Assembly (NCBI GenBank): GCA_030141605.1
Contig: JAQGDQ010000024.1
Span: forward strand, 699,501-763,500
Length of the DNA stretch: 64,000 bases
Reading direction: 5' to 3'
Origin: Tubiluchus corallicola
Lineage: Eukaryota > Priapulida > Priapulimorpha > Priapulimorphida > Tubiluchidae
In this document: positions 12,440 through 25,600 of the stretch, piece after piece
Position numbering within the stretch: position 1 is the first letter of the stretch
Layout of the letters: every line of letters starts with the position of its first letter
Position numbers and translations under genes: made by a program
The notes under the pieces: model-generated
Databases searched by the model: none
The model's input: the letters and a program-made list of their open reading frames with translations, nothing else
Told to the model about the DNA's origin: nothing

Positions 12440-13000
12440 TGATCGAACCTTTATCCCTTATTAGAGTACTTCACTGTTTACTGTCAGTAGCTAAATTTTT
12501 CATCTCCTGTGATGCTATTGTTATGTCTCGTTTCAATTGCTTTAAATTTTTGTTAATTCTTGATATCTAAGTTGGTTTTATTTGCTTGGAGGTCTAGCTG
12601 GTTTTGATGCTTTAATGTTGATTTTGCTGGTATTGTTTTTGGCAATCTCATTAAATTAACTATCCGTTGTAGCTTTCTGATTCTAACTTTAGTGCTCCAA
12701 AGTTCTCATTGGTTCTGTTATATGCAGCTGCGCCTTTGAAATATAATTATAGTCATCTTATTTTCTGGTTAAACTTCATTGGAACACTTCTTCTTTTGTT
12801 TCATGTGTTGCAGTCAAACCCCACATTCCACTATAGTACATGAAGATGCTTGTTACATATGCTTCGAAGAGTTGCAGTCTTGTTTTGGGGGACAGTTTCT
12901 TGATGGCTAAAATTGACTTATTTTAGTTAAAACTATATATTCCAATTCTTGATATCATATGGTGTAGTGATTCCATATATTTGTGATGCTTCCAGGATTA
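12440..13000 (-). mobile_element. LINE reverse-transcriptase C-terminal remnant
   Basis: Minus-strand translation gives two coherent but mutually shifted blocks typical of the C-terminal part of APE-type LINE ORF2. At about 12780-12905 the peptide KLSPKTRLQLFEAYVTSIF is followed by a Tyr-Tyr-Ser-Gly-Met-Trp run, the usual thumb motif (L-x-T-K-x-R-L-x-x-A-Y-V-x-S-I-x-x-Y-x-x-E/G-x-W). At about 12570-12690 WSTKVRIRKLQRIVNLMRLP then PAKSTLKH matches the conserved W-S-x-x-I-R-x-R-R-L-x-W-x-G-H-x-M-R-x-P-x-x-T-P-A segment. Stops and frameshifts show it is dead. The foldback element at 13090 lies immediately beside it. Confidence 0.75.
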
Positions 13001-13084
13001 ATCTTCATTCCTTGATTATTGTATTACAGATATGGAATAGCAGAACGTATAATAACAATGATATTAAAATTTAACAGGCCTAAT

Positions 13085-13799
13085 TACTAGGGGTGAGCAC
13101 CGAACATTCAAATTCGATTCAAACGAGTTCTTTTAGTTCGAATTCGACTCGAACCTAAAACTGTAGACTAGAAAAATTCAGCACTTTATTCACATAATGT
13201 TCTTTATCATTGAAACGATTGAAACATCATGCAATTAGCATAATTTTGTTGTGATTTCTGAGCACAATTTTAAACAAATTACTAGTAGTTTCATTGCAGA
13301 ACAAAATCGAGTGTAAGACTAATTTTTACTGGTGGTTCGAAAACTTGTTCGAAAACTTTCAATCTCAATTTGAAATCGGTTCGAATTCGAAAGTCACAAA
13401 TTCGGTTCGATTCGAATTCGCTTTCTGGTAGAGAATGCTCACTTTCAGTATTTCGAATCTGAATCGAATTCGAATTGAGTTTGAAAGATTTTCGAACCAG
13501 TTTTCGAACCACTAGTAAAAAGTGGTCTTGCAAAGATCATGTATATTACATGATTTTGTTCTGCAGTAAAACCGCCATTAGTTTGTCAAAGTTTTGCACA
13601 GAAACTGCAGCTAAATTGTGCTAAGTGCATGATGTTTAAAAACGTTTTAATTATAAAGAACGTATGTGGCTGAAGTGCTGAATTGTTCGAATCCATAATT
13701 TTAGATTCGAATCGAATTCGAACTTAAAAAACTCGTTCGAATCGCATTCGAATTCGATTCGAACGTTCGAACTCGAACGCTCGATGCTCACCCTTACTA
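13085..13799. mobile_element. 705-bp foldback (inverted-repeat) element with TACTA target duplication
   Basis: The element body is 13090-13794. It starts GGGGTGAGCA and ends TGCTCACCCT, so the ends are inverted copies with one mismatch, and TACTA flanks both sides (13085-13089 and 13795-13799). The two halves align as inverted repeats along almost their whole length. For example, AATTCAGCACTTTATTCACA in the left arm corresponds to AATTCAGCACTTCAGCCACA in the reverse complement of the right arm, and TTGCAGAACAAAATC pairs with CTGCAGAACAAAATC. Many TTCGAATTCGAA-type blocks occur throughout. There is no transposase. It is a non-autonomous foldback or MITE-like element, and its transcript would form a very long hairpin. 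Confidence 0.85.
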
Positions 13800-14289
13800 A
13801 TAGGCTTTCGATTGCATTGATGAATGTGGCGCTGCCGATTTTTTTATGTCACTAAAATGCCCTGAAATAAATCTAGGCACAAGCAACAGTTGCTTTTTCA
13901 GCAGAAATCGTTCTGCATGTTAAGGTCATCGGCGAGAAACCACTAGGCTACAGAATAAGCTGCTCGTAACTGATGTCTGAGTTGCAGAAATAGACTGCTA
14001 AACGTAGAGATTTCTGTTCTTCCGACGTCTCTACAAGACAGCAGGAGGTTTTTAAGTAATAGGTATCAAATGGCCTGATAAATTATTCGATAATACTTTG
14101 AATGATGTGATGAAGAAAGATCCTACCAAACAATTTAGTACAGGAACCTTTACTGGTTCTGTGGCTGAACAAGACACTGAGCAACAGTTTTAAGGTAGAT
14201 ATCGAATATTTTTAGGCCTGTTTTAAAGACCCACCTGGTTTTGTTGCTCAACTGTTACTGGCGTTATATCCAAAATCAGACATTTTGTT

Positions 14290-14580
14290 GATAAAGGTCA
14301 CTCAAATTTTTTTAGCGTGTACTGGTTTATTCTCAGCTTGCAGTATTGTATTTTAACATCTGCTTTTACTTCATCATCCATATGCCAAACAGTCGTAACT
14401 GCACAAAATAGAATTATCAAGATAATGAACTTTTCACAAATCAGGGACATTGCAACACCTGCCCATAGGAACTTCTACCTCGTAAAACTTCATGCTATTT
14501 ACATATCTAACGCCAACCCTAACCCTAATCCAGTTCATGAACTATTTTCTTGTGTTAGGGGAATTGTAGGCGCTAGCCGT
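14290..14580 (+). mobile_element. Second LINE-like reverse-transcriptase remnant
   Basis: The plus-strand frame includes TAQNRIIKIMNF followed by SQIRDIATPAHRNFYLVKLH. This resembles the C-terminal LQNR-x-I-K-I-M and ...TPLY...LLKL...I segment of CR1/Jockey-type LINEs. The upstream LQYCILTSAF is in the position of the usual LSYG-I-x-V-W block. The frame ends soon after, and the expected HNYNTR motif is not clear. It is of the opposite orientation to, and probably a different family from, the remnant at 12.4-13.0 kb. Confidence 0.5.
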
Positions 14581-14757
14581 ATATATAATGCATGAAACTT
14601 ATTTTGTTTTTGCAATGGAACTGTATAATACGTGTACTAATCTCTTCTGTTATATTACTGTATTCATTTATGTTTTTTTGTTAGTATTTCTAGTTCGCTG
14701 ATTTACGATTTGCAGATTTTGTAACATGATTTTGATTAGCATGACAATATTCCAGAG

Positions 14758-15500
14758 ATAGGTGTATAGCAGATTTGCGGTCATGCGATTGCGGAATCTG
14801 CACAACTTTTTGCAGGTTGCTGATAGTGATTCATTCGCGGATATGCGGACTGCAAATTTTTAATGCCTAAAATTGCTGATTTTACGCGAAATTGCAGCAT
14901 ACAAAAGCCACGTATGTAAGGTAAATTTTCAATTGTTTGCACAAAAGTTTACTCGAATTCAGTACATTTTTTGTTTTTTAAGCACTCGTCCCTTGCGCAT
15001 TAAAAGGCTTGTTGCCACATTAAATGCTTTTTATCACTACTTTAATTTAAGATGTCTTCATTACCTCTTGCTTTTTTGCTGCTGCTCGTTCTTTTACCTG
15101 GAAATTCCTAGATGCAAAACATTGCTTATGATTACAAACATTTTAGTTTTTTGTTCAAGCCTATTATGGTTTGTGGTGCGGTGTCATGGCATGGTTGAGT
15201 GATGTATGTGTACATCATGCAGTGTGAGTTATTGTTGAGGGTTTACGAGCAGAATTGGAGTCTAGCTACTAGTTTATTATTGATTAGTGATTATAATACC
15301 TTGGTTCATGCAAAAAAAACGGTTTTGGTTTTTAACAATAGGGCACACATAGCAAGCCCCGTTTTTGCCTGCATTTTTGCAAATCTTGCGGATACGCAGA
15401 TATTGAAATATCTCTCAATCCATGGATTTTGCGGATGCGGATATGTTGGGTTGTGGATTTTGCAGTTACGGGTAACCGCCCCCCCCCCAACTGCAATATC
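14758..15500. mobile_element. Possible DNA-transposon relic with GCGGAT-rich ends
   Basis: The left part (14758-14865) repeats TTGCGG and GCGGATATGCGGACTGC. The right part (15378-15490) repeats TTGCGGATACGCAGAT and GCGGATGCGGATATG and ends GGGTAACCGCCCC. Such nested GCGGAT blocks bordered by a GGGTAACCGC palindrome are typical in style of non-autonomous hAT-like elements. I could not define target duplications, and no transposase motif is present between the ends. Confidence 0.3.
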
Positions 15501-16432
15501 CTTCAGTTTTCTAATTTTTAATGTAATAATTGCCTTAATAATATTGTACTATAATTTTAGTTATGATTTTGCATGTATTTTTGATTTACGTAATTTTAAT
15601 ATGTTCATAAAATGCATGATTTTTTTCTTTTTTTAAGTTTTTTGAGTTCCAGTAAGTCCTCGCTTAGAATCGTTTAATAAAATTTGCAAGGAGGAGGAAG
15701 TTGGCTACAAGATAGGGCAAGATAAAAATATCTCTGTCAGGACGAATGACTATGAGTTAATTCCATGTTCCATGATGAGGAAGTTTTGTTTGGAAAAGTC
15801 TGTAATGCTGTCTATAACCTTTGGTTACGTACATAGCCTTATAAACTAAACTTCAGTACATAAATACGGTACATAAATATTTATCAGTCTATTTTATCAT
15901 TGTTAAAAGGGTCAAAGAATCGTAGACAAACACCAAGTAGGATTTTCGTGTTCTGCAGGTTATAGTGTTTTATGAACAAAATATTTTGTATTTTCACTAG
16001 TCTGTATAAAATTTATCTATTTATAGGTATATTTTTGTATGTTTGTCTATTTATCTTTATTTTTTGTTTTTTCCTATAAAAAAATCAGATCAACATGTCT
16101 AGGATTGTTCTACTTTGGCGGAGGTTTGCTTACTTCCTACTGAGCGCATTTTAGCTTTAAATATGTGCTACTTTTTCTACTTTTCTATTTGTGCCCTTTT
16201 TTCCTGTGCCATCTTTACCTGTACCGTTTTGCCTACATTTACATCTGTTATTAATTTGTTGTTTAATTTACTTTGTGCGATTAAACTGTCAAAGCACTCA
16301 AAGGAAACTTAATATTCAAAGATACTTAATTCATGTGGTCTCTTAAGAACATTTTCGTACAAGAAACTTAAGATGTAGCGTATTCAGTAAGTTGTATATG
16401 TACTTATATATATACAATTAATGTGGGTGACA

Positions 16433-16494
16433 AAAATATATATTCAACATATGTACACGTATATATACGTGTACATATGTTGAATATATATTTT
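16433..16494. repeat. 62-bp perfect palindrome upstream of SLC22 gene A
   Basis: Each arm is 31 bp (16433-16463 and 16464-16494) with no spacer and no mismatch. The arms contain TTCAACATATGTACACGTAT and the centre is CGTATATATACG. It ends 95 bp before the splice acceptor at 16588-16589 and 135 bp before the gene A start codon, inside its presumed promoter or 5' intron. The sequence could extrude as a cruciform. It may be a folded MITE or a dyad regulatory element. Confidence 0.95.
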
Positions 16495-16574
16495 ACTGCC
16501 AAATCAGTGCGGTATTCGCAATTTTGCTAAGTAGTACAGAGTACTTTTCAAGTTTATTACTAACGCTAATCAAT

Positions 16575-16629
16575 TATATTTTGTTTCAGAATGATGCTGT
16601 TTTTATAAGATTGTAGTCTATTAGTTAGA
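16575..16629 (+). promoter_or_regulatory. Acceptor and short leader of SLC22 gene A with an in-frame stop
   Basis: TATATTTTGTTTCAG ends at 16589 and is a strong 3' splice site. The 40-nt leader after it contains a five-codon upstream open frame (ATG ATG CTG TTT TTA TAA, 16591-16608) in the same frame as the main start. Its stop locks the main start to 16630. The upstream exon is not identified; the leader may be a second exon or a trans-splice product. Confidence 0.55.
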
Positions 16630-19600
16630 ATGGCTCATATTTTGGTGGATGAGATTTGGCTAGCATTAGGTAAATGGGGTCGCTACCAATGGACTATTGT
16701 GGTACTTCTGCTGCTGTTGAACATAGCTTGGGCTTTTCAAATGATGTCCACTCCTTTTCTTGCTGCCATGCCATCTAGCTATCACTGCACTGTTTACGGT
16801 AATTACAGTCTCAATGAAACTGTACCTTGGGTTTTTGATGATGGTCAAGCGGACCATTCACAGTGTAAAATGTATGTAGAACCTTTTGGCAACGAGACAA
16901 TGAAATGCGACAATGGCTGGAATTATCCTAAAGGCTTTCCAGGCAGCATTGTTACCCAGGTAAGACATCAGACAGATCTAAAAAGGAATTCAACATTGAA
17001 ATGCAGTAACTTAAATGTTGTGTTTCAAGATTTATAATTGTGCTTGTAAAATTTATTAAATGTATTGATTTTAAGTGATACATTTACAAGTCTGATATAT
17101 ATTAAGCGGATCTGCCAACTCTCATGCATTAGGGGTGTGTCACACATATTTTAACTCTTTCACACTTGCACACGCATCAAATTTTCATGCATTGCACAAC
17201 TTCACCCAAGTTTGCAAATCAACTGGATCCCTTTGCCGTCAGTACCATTCGTAATACTATTAGTAACACCACTATCAATAATACAATAGTGTTCATGACT
17301 CTCACAATGTATGTTAAACTAATTACAATCATTGAAAATTAAGCACTTTTTGATGCTAGTGTGTATTTTTCGTGTCCACAAAAGAACGTATTTATGTATA
17401 AAGCATGGTAATCTGCTATGACAGCATAAGAGAGCTCAGTAGTACACAAAAATTAGCTTAATTTTTTGCCTCAATTTTCTGATAATTTGATTTTGATACC
17501 CAAAAATGCAAGAATTTCTGGGGCTTAATTTGCACTCTGGGCCTTTCCCAAGGGCAAGGTGATTGTCAGGCTCTCTACTTTTCACACTCGTTTTTACATC
17601 AAATGCATGGTAGGTCTGAATAAGTTACAACAGTCACTATGTAATTGTGACATTGGTAATTTAAGCATTCTTTGAATTGTTTAACCTATTTTACATCATT
17701 TACAAGCTGTGCTGTAATAGCAGCCATAATATAAATTAGTGATTAAATCCAATATAGCAGCAGTGTAGTATCTCCATTGAGTGAAATACCTGTAATGTTT
17801 TTTACCTTATTTTCTAAAAGAATTATTTACAAAATTGCATGAACTGAATTCAGTTTAAGGTTTTAGTTATGTTCACAACTTGTCAACTTTTGTTTTAGTT
17901 TAGCCATTCCATATCATCATTTATTACTAATGTTAGTTAAGTTGGATCATATTTTTTCTTTATTTAGTGGGACTTGGTTTGTGACAATCATTATCTGGTC
18001 AGTCTCAGTACGTCAGTAATGATGATTGGTGTCATGGTGGGCAATTGGAAAATATCAGAACTATCAGATCATTTCGGTCGCAAAAAGGTAGTTGTCATTA
18101 TCCTATTAGTTACTTGAAAAATGCGATGTCTGTGATTGGTTGATAGACCATTTGTTGGTTTTCCATTATATGTAAGGCTTTTGCAATATTTTAAACTTGT
18201 GACGAGTCTAGCATAATTTATAAAGTATCTATATTAATAGTTAGATGTCAAGTCAAATGTTCTAATTAGGAAATTAAGCATTAGACATAAATGCAGGTTC
18301 TTCCAATAAGCCTTTTCACATTTCCAGCCATTAATGAAAAGGTCAAAGGTTAGGTATACCAGACACTGTATTTGTGTATGCTTGACAGTGCCTCGCAGCC
18401 CAAGCTACTGCAATAGTAACAGTTTTAACGGCTAGCTAGAACCTCACTTACTTCATTTTTTTGTTCCCAAGCACGATCCTGCTAGTAAATCACTCTACGC
18501 ACAGATTTGTGGATAATTAATTAAATGCCACGTAAAACAACTGAAGTTACCGAAATGATGCTGTAGAAGGCTTTGTTTTACACACATGTCACGTGACGGT
18601 TGTAGCTAAGATGCATTCCTATTGTACACTTAACCTTTGACCTACAGCAACTGTGCATGTGCACAATGAAACTGTGAAAATGTGTGGTAATAGGATAAAT
18701 GGTTACAGCATAGTTCTATTAAGGTAGCCTTGGCACACAAAGAGGACAGGTAGCTAGCCAGTCACTCAGTTGCCTTTCTTCTTTTAGTAAGTGGTCATAT
18801 ACTCAATTAAGGTTGAGTAGGTTGAGTAGTTCTAGAAGCGTGGCAAGAAAGTTCTAATCAAGCAGTATGTGACTAGCAAACTCTTGACATAACTGGGTTT
18901 TGAACCTTCACACCCAGATTTCTTGAATTGTCACTCAAACATTATAAGCATTCAGTCACCATGCCTTTCAATGTATTCAGCTAAAAGCTAACAGTTTTGA
19001 TAAATGAAATCAAGGTTGTATAAATTCATGTGAAGTATTTAGAAATAATCTTCTACTAGATTGTGATTTCTCTCAAATTTAATGTTTCGTTGATCAAATT
19101 ACAGCTAATTAAGCTACACAGTTGAAGATTTGAAAGTTGCGGTTGTTGTGCAGGTGTTGATCACATCGTTTGCTCTGCACATTGTCGTCGGTGTCGTCAT
19201 GGCTGTCAGCTGGAACTACTGGGTTTTCTTCAGTTTACGTTTCCTAATGGGTATCTGCATGAGTGTAAGTACATTTTCTGATTTATGTTCATTTTTGTTA
19301 ATTAACACCATTTGCTACTATTTGTTTAATACACTCACTTTGGGATAACAGTGTTTTATCCTGTCAAACATGAAGAAGCTGTTTTGTGTAATTGTCATGC
19401 TGATAAAATGTTGAAAATCTGTTGCTGTATACTGCACATATTCACGGAAGACACCTAATACTTGACATCCTTGAACTGCAACTGGTGATGCCTATATTAT
19501 GTAGTTTGTGGTGCCTCTGTGAAAAGCAGCGGGAGCTTCAAAAGCAAACCGCTAGGCAAATGATTAAGTTTAGTTTCCAGAAACAGTGAGGTTAATTGCA

Positions 19601-22600
19601 GCACATGAGTGGTTGACAACCTGCTGAGCTAGCATCATAGCACGTGTAAATGTACTTGCTTACAAACAAAATGCTACTTAACATGATTGTTTATACGTAA
19701 ATTATAGTGCCCAAAAGTGAAGTGAAGATGACATAAACACGGTTAAAGCTCTTTTGTCACAGACATAAATAATTTTGTCTTATTTTAAGCACATGGAGCA
19801 AAAATATTGAGTTAATTTCGTGAAGTTATTAGAGTCAATGTCGACACTTTTTACATACATTTGAATAGGAGCAGCTCGTACCAAGTGTTTTTGAGTCAGC
19901 TAAGTGACTGATTCAATCAATCTGAGTCTAATAAACAGCACCTACTGTATCTTGAGAATCTGATTAATCAACTCGCTGGAAATATGTGTTTATATTTGAC
20001 ATTTCCACAGAAAAGAGTTTGTGATTTCATTAAGAATTGTTACAGCATTTCTCAAACATTTCAGGGTTTTGGCATCACCGGATACGTGATGCGCAGTGAA
20101 CTTCTTCCGAAATCCGAACGCATTTATGGAACATTCACGTTTGGTGGTGCCACCTGGAATATTGGAATAGCAATACTGGCATTGTTTGCCTGGCTGGTAC
20201 CAAACTGGAGAGAGTTGCAGCTTACCCTTACCATACCTACAGTTGTTCTCCTTTCATACTGGTGGTAATTGTCATTTTGATCAGTAATTCATTACTACAT
20301 AGATAGTAAGATCAAAAAATGAGTTTTGGATGGAATAATGATAACTAAAACGGGAATTCATCCTTTCTTTTTCTCGAGTGTTTTTAGTGTAGTTTTATTG
20401 TTTTATATCTATGTAGAATGTATTTTATAATGATGTGTGCAAATTTTATGTGTAATATGTAATAAATAAATCAATTGTAAAAAAGATTGTAATTATATCT
20501 TGCCAATTATCGAAAATATATAGCCTCAGTCATTCCAATTAGATATCAGTAAAGTGTTTTACTCATCTTGTTTGCTTAACAGTTTCTTATGAAGATATTT
20601 GCAATGGTCTCCCATGAAAATATTTCTTAGTTCGATGTTTTAAGCAAGTTATTGTCTTTAGTTTTTGTATAGTTTGCACTCTGTAAGCTAGAATCCAACT
20701 GTTAATGACAAGGCTTATTTAATGTACAAGAGTAGAACCCAAACTCTTTGTCAAGAAAAATGCTTTCAGGTAAAATGTTGAACCAGGAGGGGTACTATAG
20801 TCTTTTTAACACATTCTGAAAAGTGCACATACAAGGTTTTCAGTCAAACTAATTTGTACATTGTGTCTCAAAAGTCACTATACACTTTACATTTTCTGTA
20901 TTTTTTAAGTTTGTAAGTTAGTACAGACGAACTAAAACCTTGGGCAATTCTTTTAGTCAAATTTTGGCGAAAATCTGAAAGGAGCTGTTGCACTAGTAGG
21001 CTTTGCTATTCTTTCTAGCTTGCTTTTTCAATGACTTAAGATCTTTAGCAACCAATCCAAATGGCAAGTCAGACATCTTACATTGAGAAAGTCTCTCACA
21101 GCTCATGAGTGGCCAAGAAAGGATACCCTTGTTGAAAAACTACATTGTCAATAGTGAGAGAATAGTGTGGTCTATATGATGCTTTGAATTTCCACAGAGC
21201 TTTGGCTGGTGATTGAAAGTTTATGGCAGACTTATTTTGCACTTGATTTCTAACATTACTGTCGTTACCATAGCAATAAGGTTCCATTCATAAAGTAAAC
21301 AAAATTGCAACAGGCTCCATTCATTCCTGTAAGAACTTACTGAAAATGAAGTAAAATTTAAAAAGAAAATTATAAATCAAAGTGTGTTTTTGAGACACCT
21401 GTATGTAGACAAAAAATCTAGTTCTCACATTAGACAACAAACAGCATTGAATAACATACAGTGTGGATACTTTGAAAAACATTCGTCTGTTTGTTGGTTG
21501 TTTTAGCTCTCATAACAGAGTGTCTTGTTTGCTTTGCTCGTTTATGAAGTCAATGGAAATTCCAATTCTGTATGATCTGATGGGAATGTGATTAATAGTT
21601 GTTCTTCATGCTAAGGCTTGTTTACACATATTTTAGGCTTATACCAGAGTCTCTGCATTGGCTTATGACACACGGACATGATGCTGATGCGAAGAATATA
21701 ATAGAAAAAGCAGCAAAGACAAATAAAGTGCAACTAAGTGATCAAGACATCCATAGATTGATGTACAGGACGGATTCCGTGTATAGTAATGATATGGAGC
21801 AAAAGCTTGGTGTATCTATTAATTCTGCAAAACCTGTGGAAAGTGTGGCCAACATTACTGAGGAAAAGCTGACTTTGTTAGCCGTATTTCGACATCCATA
21901 TTTACGGTGCTATTCAATTGTTCTAGGGTATTCATGGTAAGTTGAATATGCTTAATTATATATATATATATATATAATGTGTGTGTGTATGTTATTTGTG
22001 CATAATTATGTAGTAAGAGGTCATGGGAAAAACAGGATTTATGAACAAGTGCTTTCATGTGGGAATCTCAAGGTTAACAACCATAGAAGTGACAGTAAAA
22101 CACTACATTTAGCAAATTGTCAGCATTTAGTTACTGGGTGAAATGAACAAAAAAACACTAACCTTAGGCTTTGATAGAAGCCCTAAATGTTTTGTGTGAT
22201 GAATGTGATAGTGCGAATACTTTCAAAAAGTAAAAAAGTAATAATAAAAAATATTTTCTGTTGTTTGTATCATTTAATTATTAAAACTGTGATGTATATT
22301 TTGACTGTAAGATTAGATTATGTTAATCATTTACAATAGTTTTAATTAAATTTATTTGGGGGTAAGCAAAGTATTGTTATTGTACCATTTATTTTAATGT
22401 ACCAGAGTGCTACTTGCTTTGTCATTGCATAGGCTTGTGTTATTTCTTCATGCTTTGTAGTTTTTGAAATTCTGAAGTTTTACTTCATTTTTCGTTAATG
22501 TCTTGCATTTATTTTGGCAATTTTAAATATAATTACTTTAGTTAAATTAGGGGTTCTTTGCCTAATTCGACACTTCTTTTTCAAGGTTTGTCCTCTCTCT

Positions 22601-25600
22601 TGTTTACTATGGCTTAGCATTAACTATCGGGCAGCTACCTGGCAACAGCTTTCTTATCTTTGCCATGTTTGGCTTGTGCCAAATACCTGTTGATGTGGCT
22701 GCTACTTTCTTAATTAACAAGTAGGTGATATAAGGGCATAGGTTCTTGCTTATTGTGGCTTATATGGATTTTATATAAAAACCGTGCACAGTGAAACTGG
22801 CTACTAAATGATTAATGGGTAACAAGAGCGGTGTTTGTCCACCGCTAAGTAGCTCTTGCAGCGGCTGAGAACACTGCTGAGCTGTTGCATTATGTACTGG
22901 GGGTGATCATCAGGCACGCAGTAGACAATAATGCAGAATATTTTTGCATTACTAACTAAGTTTAACTTAAATTAAATAAATCACGATCCACGTCATATAA
23001 GAATAATTCATCATTTAATCCCAGTACGATTTATAAGATCATACTAACACCACATTCGTTAAAAAGCAATCTAGTTAAAAAACAGAATGCAATTAAAACC
23101 ACAATGCTTAGTTAAAATTACTTTAAAATAGAATGTAAGTTAAAGCCACGGTATCAAAATCACACCGATGTAGAATTAAAACAGTATTAAATTAAGTATA
23201 AGTGCAATCACGTTGAAGCAAAATTATTATTGCCAGACTGACCTAATGAATATTTCATTTGTCTAACACAATATGAAGCTAACTTGTTTAATACCCGGTC
23301 TGAATAGGGCAAGCCTGTTCTGAAGTCGCTTTGTAGCAAACAATAGGGCTTGCAAGCGGTTTTACGTAAAACGGTTTTCATGTAAAACCCATATTAGTGC
23401 TGTATTGGCGTCTAGTCCTATGTGCATTTCATATTTATTTTTATTTTCAAGTAATTTTGTTACTCCAGTCAAAATAGATTCATAATTGTTAATTGACCAT
23501 TTTGCTGGTAACATGAAATAATGAAGTGCAACCTGTTAAAACTGCTTGTTAATTAATTTCAAGTAATACCTGTGTCCTTTTACACTTTCTTCTCTATTGA
23601 ATTGTAATTGTATCTGTGTTATAGGTTTGTAGCTTAAGCTATAATATCGCTGCAGTTGCTAAAGTGTCTGCATTAGACACTTGTCTTGCATTATTAAGTT
23701 GGCTTGTCACCATTAATCATTATTGTCATTTATCATGTAGATAGTGTCATTGATAATTTTTAGTGAACATTTTGACCAATAGATGTCAGTCTATCACTGT
23801 TGTAGTCTAGATCTTCTTATTTACTGACACACTGATGACATTTTTAATTACAAATATTCTACTTTAGATTGGGCCGAAGAGTACCACTCTGCTTTACCAT
23901 GTGTCTTGGAGGTGTGTTACTTATGACTGCAGTTCTAATGCCAAAACTGCCTCGTAAGTATTGTTATGATTACTGGTGTAGTGTAAATGGTATTTCATTT
24001 CATTTTTTGTTTCCAGAGCACATTTCATGTTCTTTTGCACATGTGTAACAGAAAAACTTTTTTAAGGAAAATGATTTTTGATTAATTAATCATTTTAGAA
24101 AAGGAAGCAGATTTATCGTGGTTTATTACAACAATAGCGATGCTCGGGAAGATAAGCATTTCTGTTGCTTTCAACATTGTATACCTCTACACAGTAGAAG
24201 TCTTTCCAACTGTTGTAAGGTGAGTTTGCTGAAGTTTTTTTAAATGCTATAGAAATGGTGACATAGTGTGACAGTTTGAGACTGTCATGATTACTAATTA
24301 CTTCGGAAAAGTTGTAATCACATTACTCATTTTTTATTTATTTTAGCTAACCCTTTACTGATTACTGATTACTTTCGTATACTTCTGCAATACACTTAAA
24401 TCTGTCAGGTTAATTCACTCTACAGTTTTCTAGCAAGATTCAATGAAACATGGAGTTTTTAGATGTAAATAACAGTTTTTTTCCTTAGATACATGGTGCA
24501 GTGTATTATTATATTTAGTTTTTCTCCATTTACAAAATTAAAATAATGGCCATATTGCCATTAATTTTGTTAAAAGCGCCTGCTTGCTGAGCTGACAAAA
24601 AACCTGATCTTTGTCACCTGTATCGATTACAGACAACTGAATACACACAATAGCTTAACTGGATCGGGGTATTTTAGAAGTCCCTGACCTGGCCTGACTT
24701 TACTGAGCTACATTGTCCTACAGTATGTGCACTGTGCACATGACCAAGCATAAGATGCATAAAACAATCAGCTACTGTAACAGTTGTAGAAGTTCTTATC
24801 AGGCAGTCAGCCTGAATGTCAAATGAGGTCGTTATTTGAGCAAAGTAACAACCCCCCCCTGAGGAATTTGCATACAGGTGTTGCATGGCAGAGATGGACA
24901 AAAGCAAGGCCGCTAAATGATCAAAATGGCCTAAATTTAAAATGTTATTCTTGGATAGATAAATAGTGCCGATTTAGTAGTGCTACTGCCAAAGTAACGA
25001 GTAATATGTTTACAAGATTAAGCAGAGTAGTTGAGTTACATTACTCGTTACTGTAAAAAGTAATTTGATTACAGTAACCCGTTACTACCCAACACTTAGT
25101 AACAAATATTTACCTGAATACTAATATAGTTTACTGTTTGTTTCAGAAATATTGGCATAGGTTTCATGTCTCTGTGTACAAGAATTGGTGGAATACTGGC
25201 ACCTTTTGTCATTTACATGGTATGTACATTTTTGTTTTCTTTTAGTTTCTTAAAGCTAAGATGGTTTCACGTCAAATTGAAACAGATTTTCCTTGGTGTC
25301 CCTAAGAAATGTCTGAAAAACACGAGCACATTTAGGAAGTAGATTTATCAAATAAGCACTTAGCTACAATCACCCGGACCTGTTGTCTTTCCCTAAAATG
25401 CCTTATAGATGTACAATTTCAGGTAAGTTTACCAGAACACAATCTCATATAGATCATGTTGGCAGAATGTAATACAACCATTATTTTTGCCTTAACAGTC
25501 CATTGCTGGTCATGCCAGGTGTGCCTGCATGTCTGCATGTTTCAGGGTAATGCTGTCACCCCAAATTTATTACTCGCTTGCTGTGTTATTTTTTGTTTTT

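Larger units (their letters stand above)
8716..16588. other. Gene-free, transposon-rich interval
   Basis: No host coding exon is recognised between the minus-strand zinc-finger gene and SLC22 gene A. Promoters of both divergent genes should lie here. The interval contains a 58-bp tandem duplication, two LINE-like remnants, a foldback element, a possible element with GCGGAT-rich ends and a 62-bp palindrome. The segment 9.4-12.3 kb is AT-rich and I see nothing distinctive in it. Confidence 0.6.

Noticed and set aside
14510-14530. Interstitial telomere-like CCCTAACCCTAA
   Set aside because: Only about two hexamers occur, within a decayed LINE-like segment. Chance is sufficient.
19115-19153. Coding extension of gene A exon 3 upstream of the acceptor at 19153
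   Set aside because: The paralog has a one-base indel further upstream, and known SLC22 spacing from GRKK to the next helix fits the acceptor used. The conservation is reported as a finding instead.
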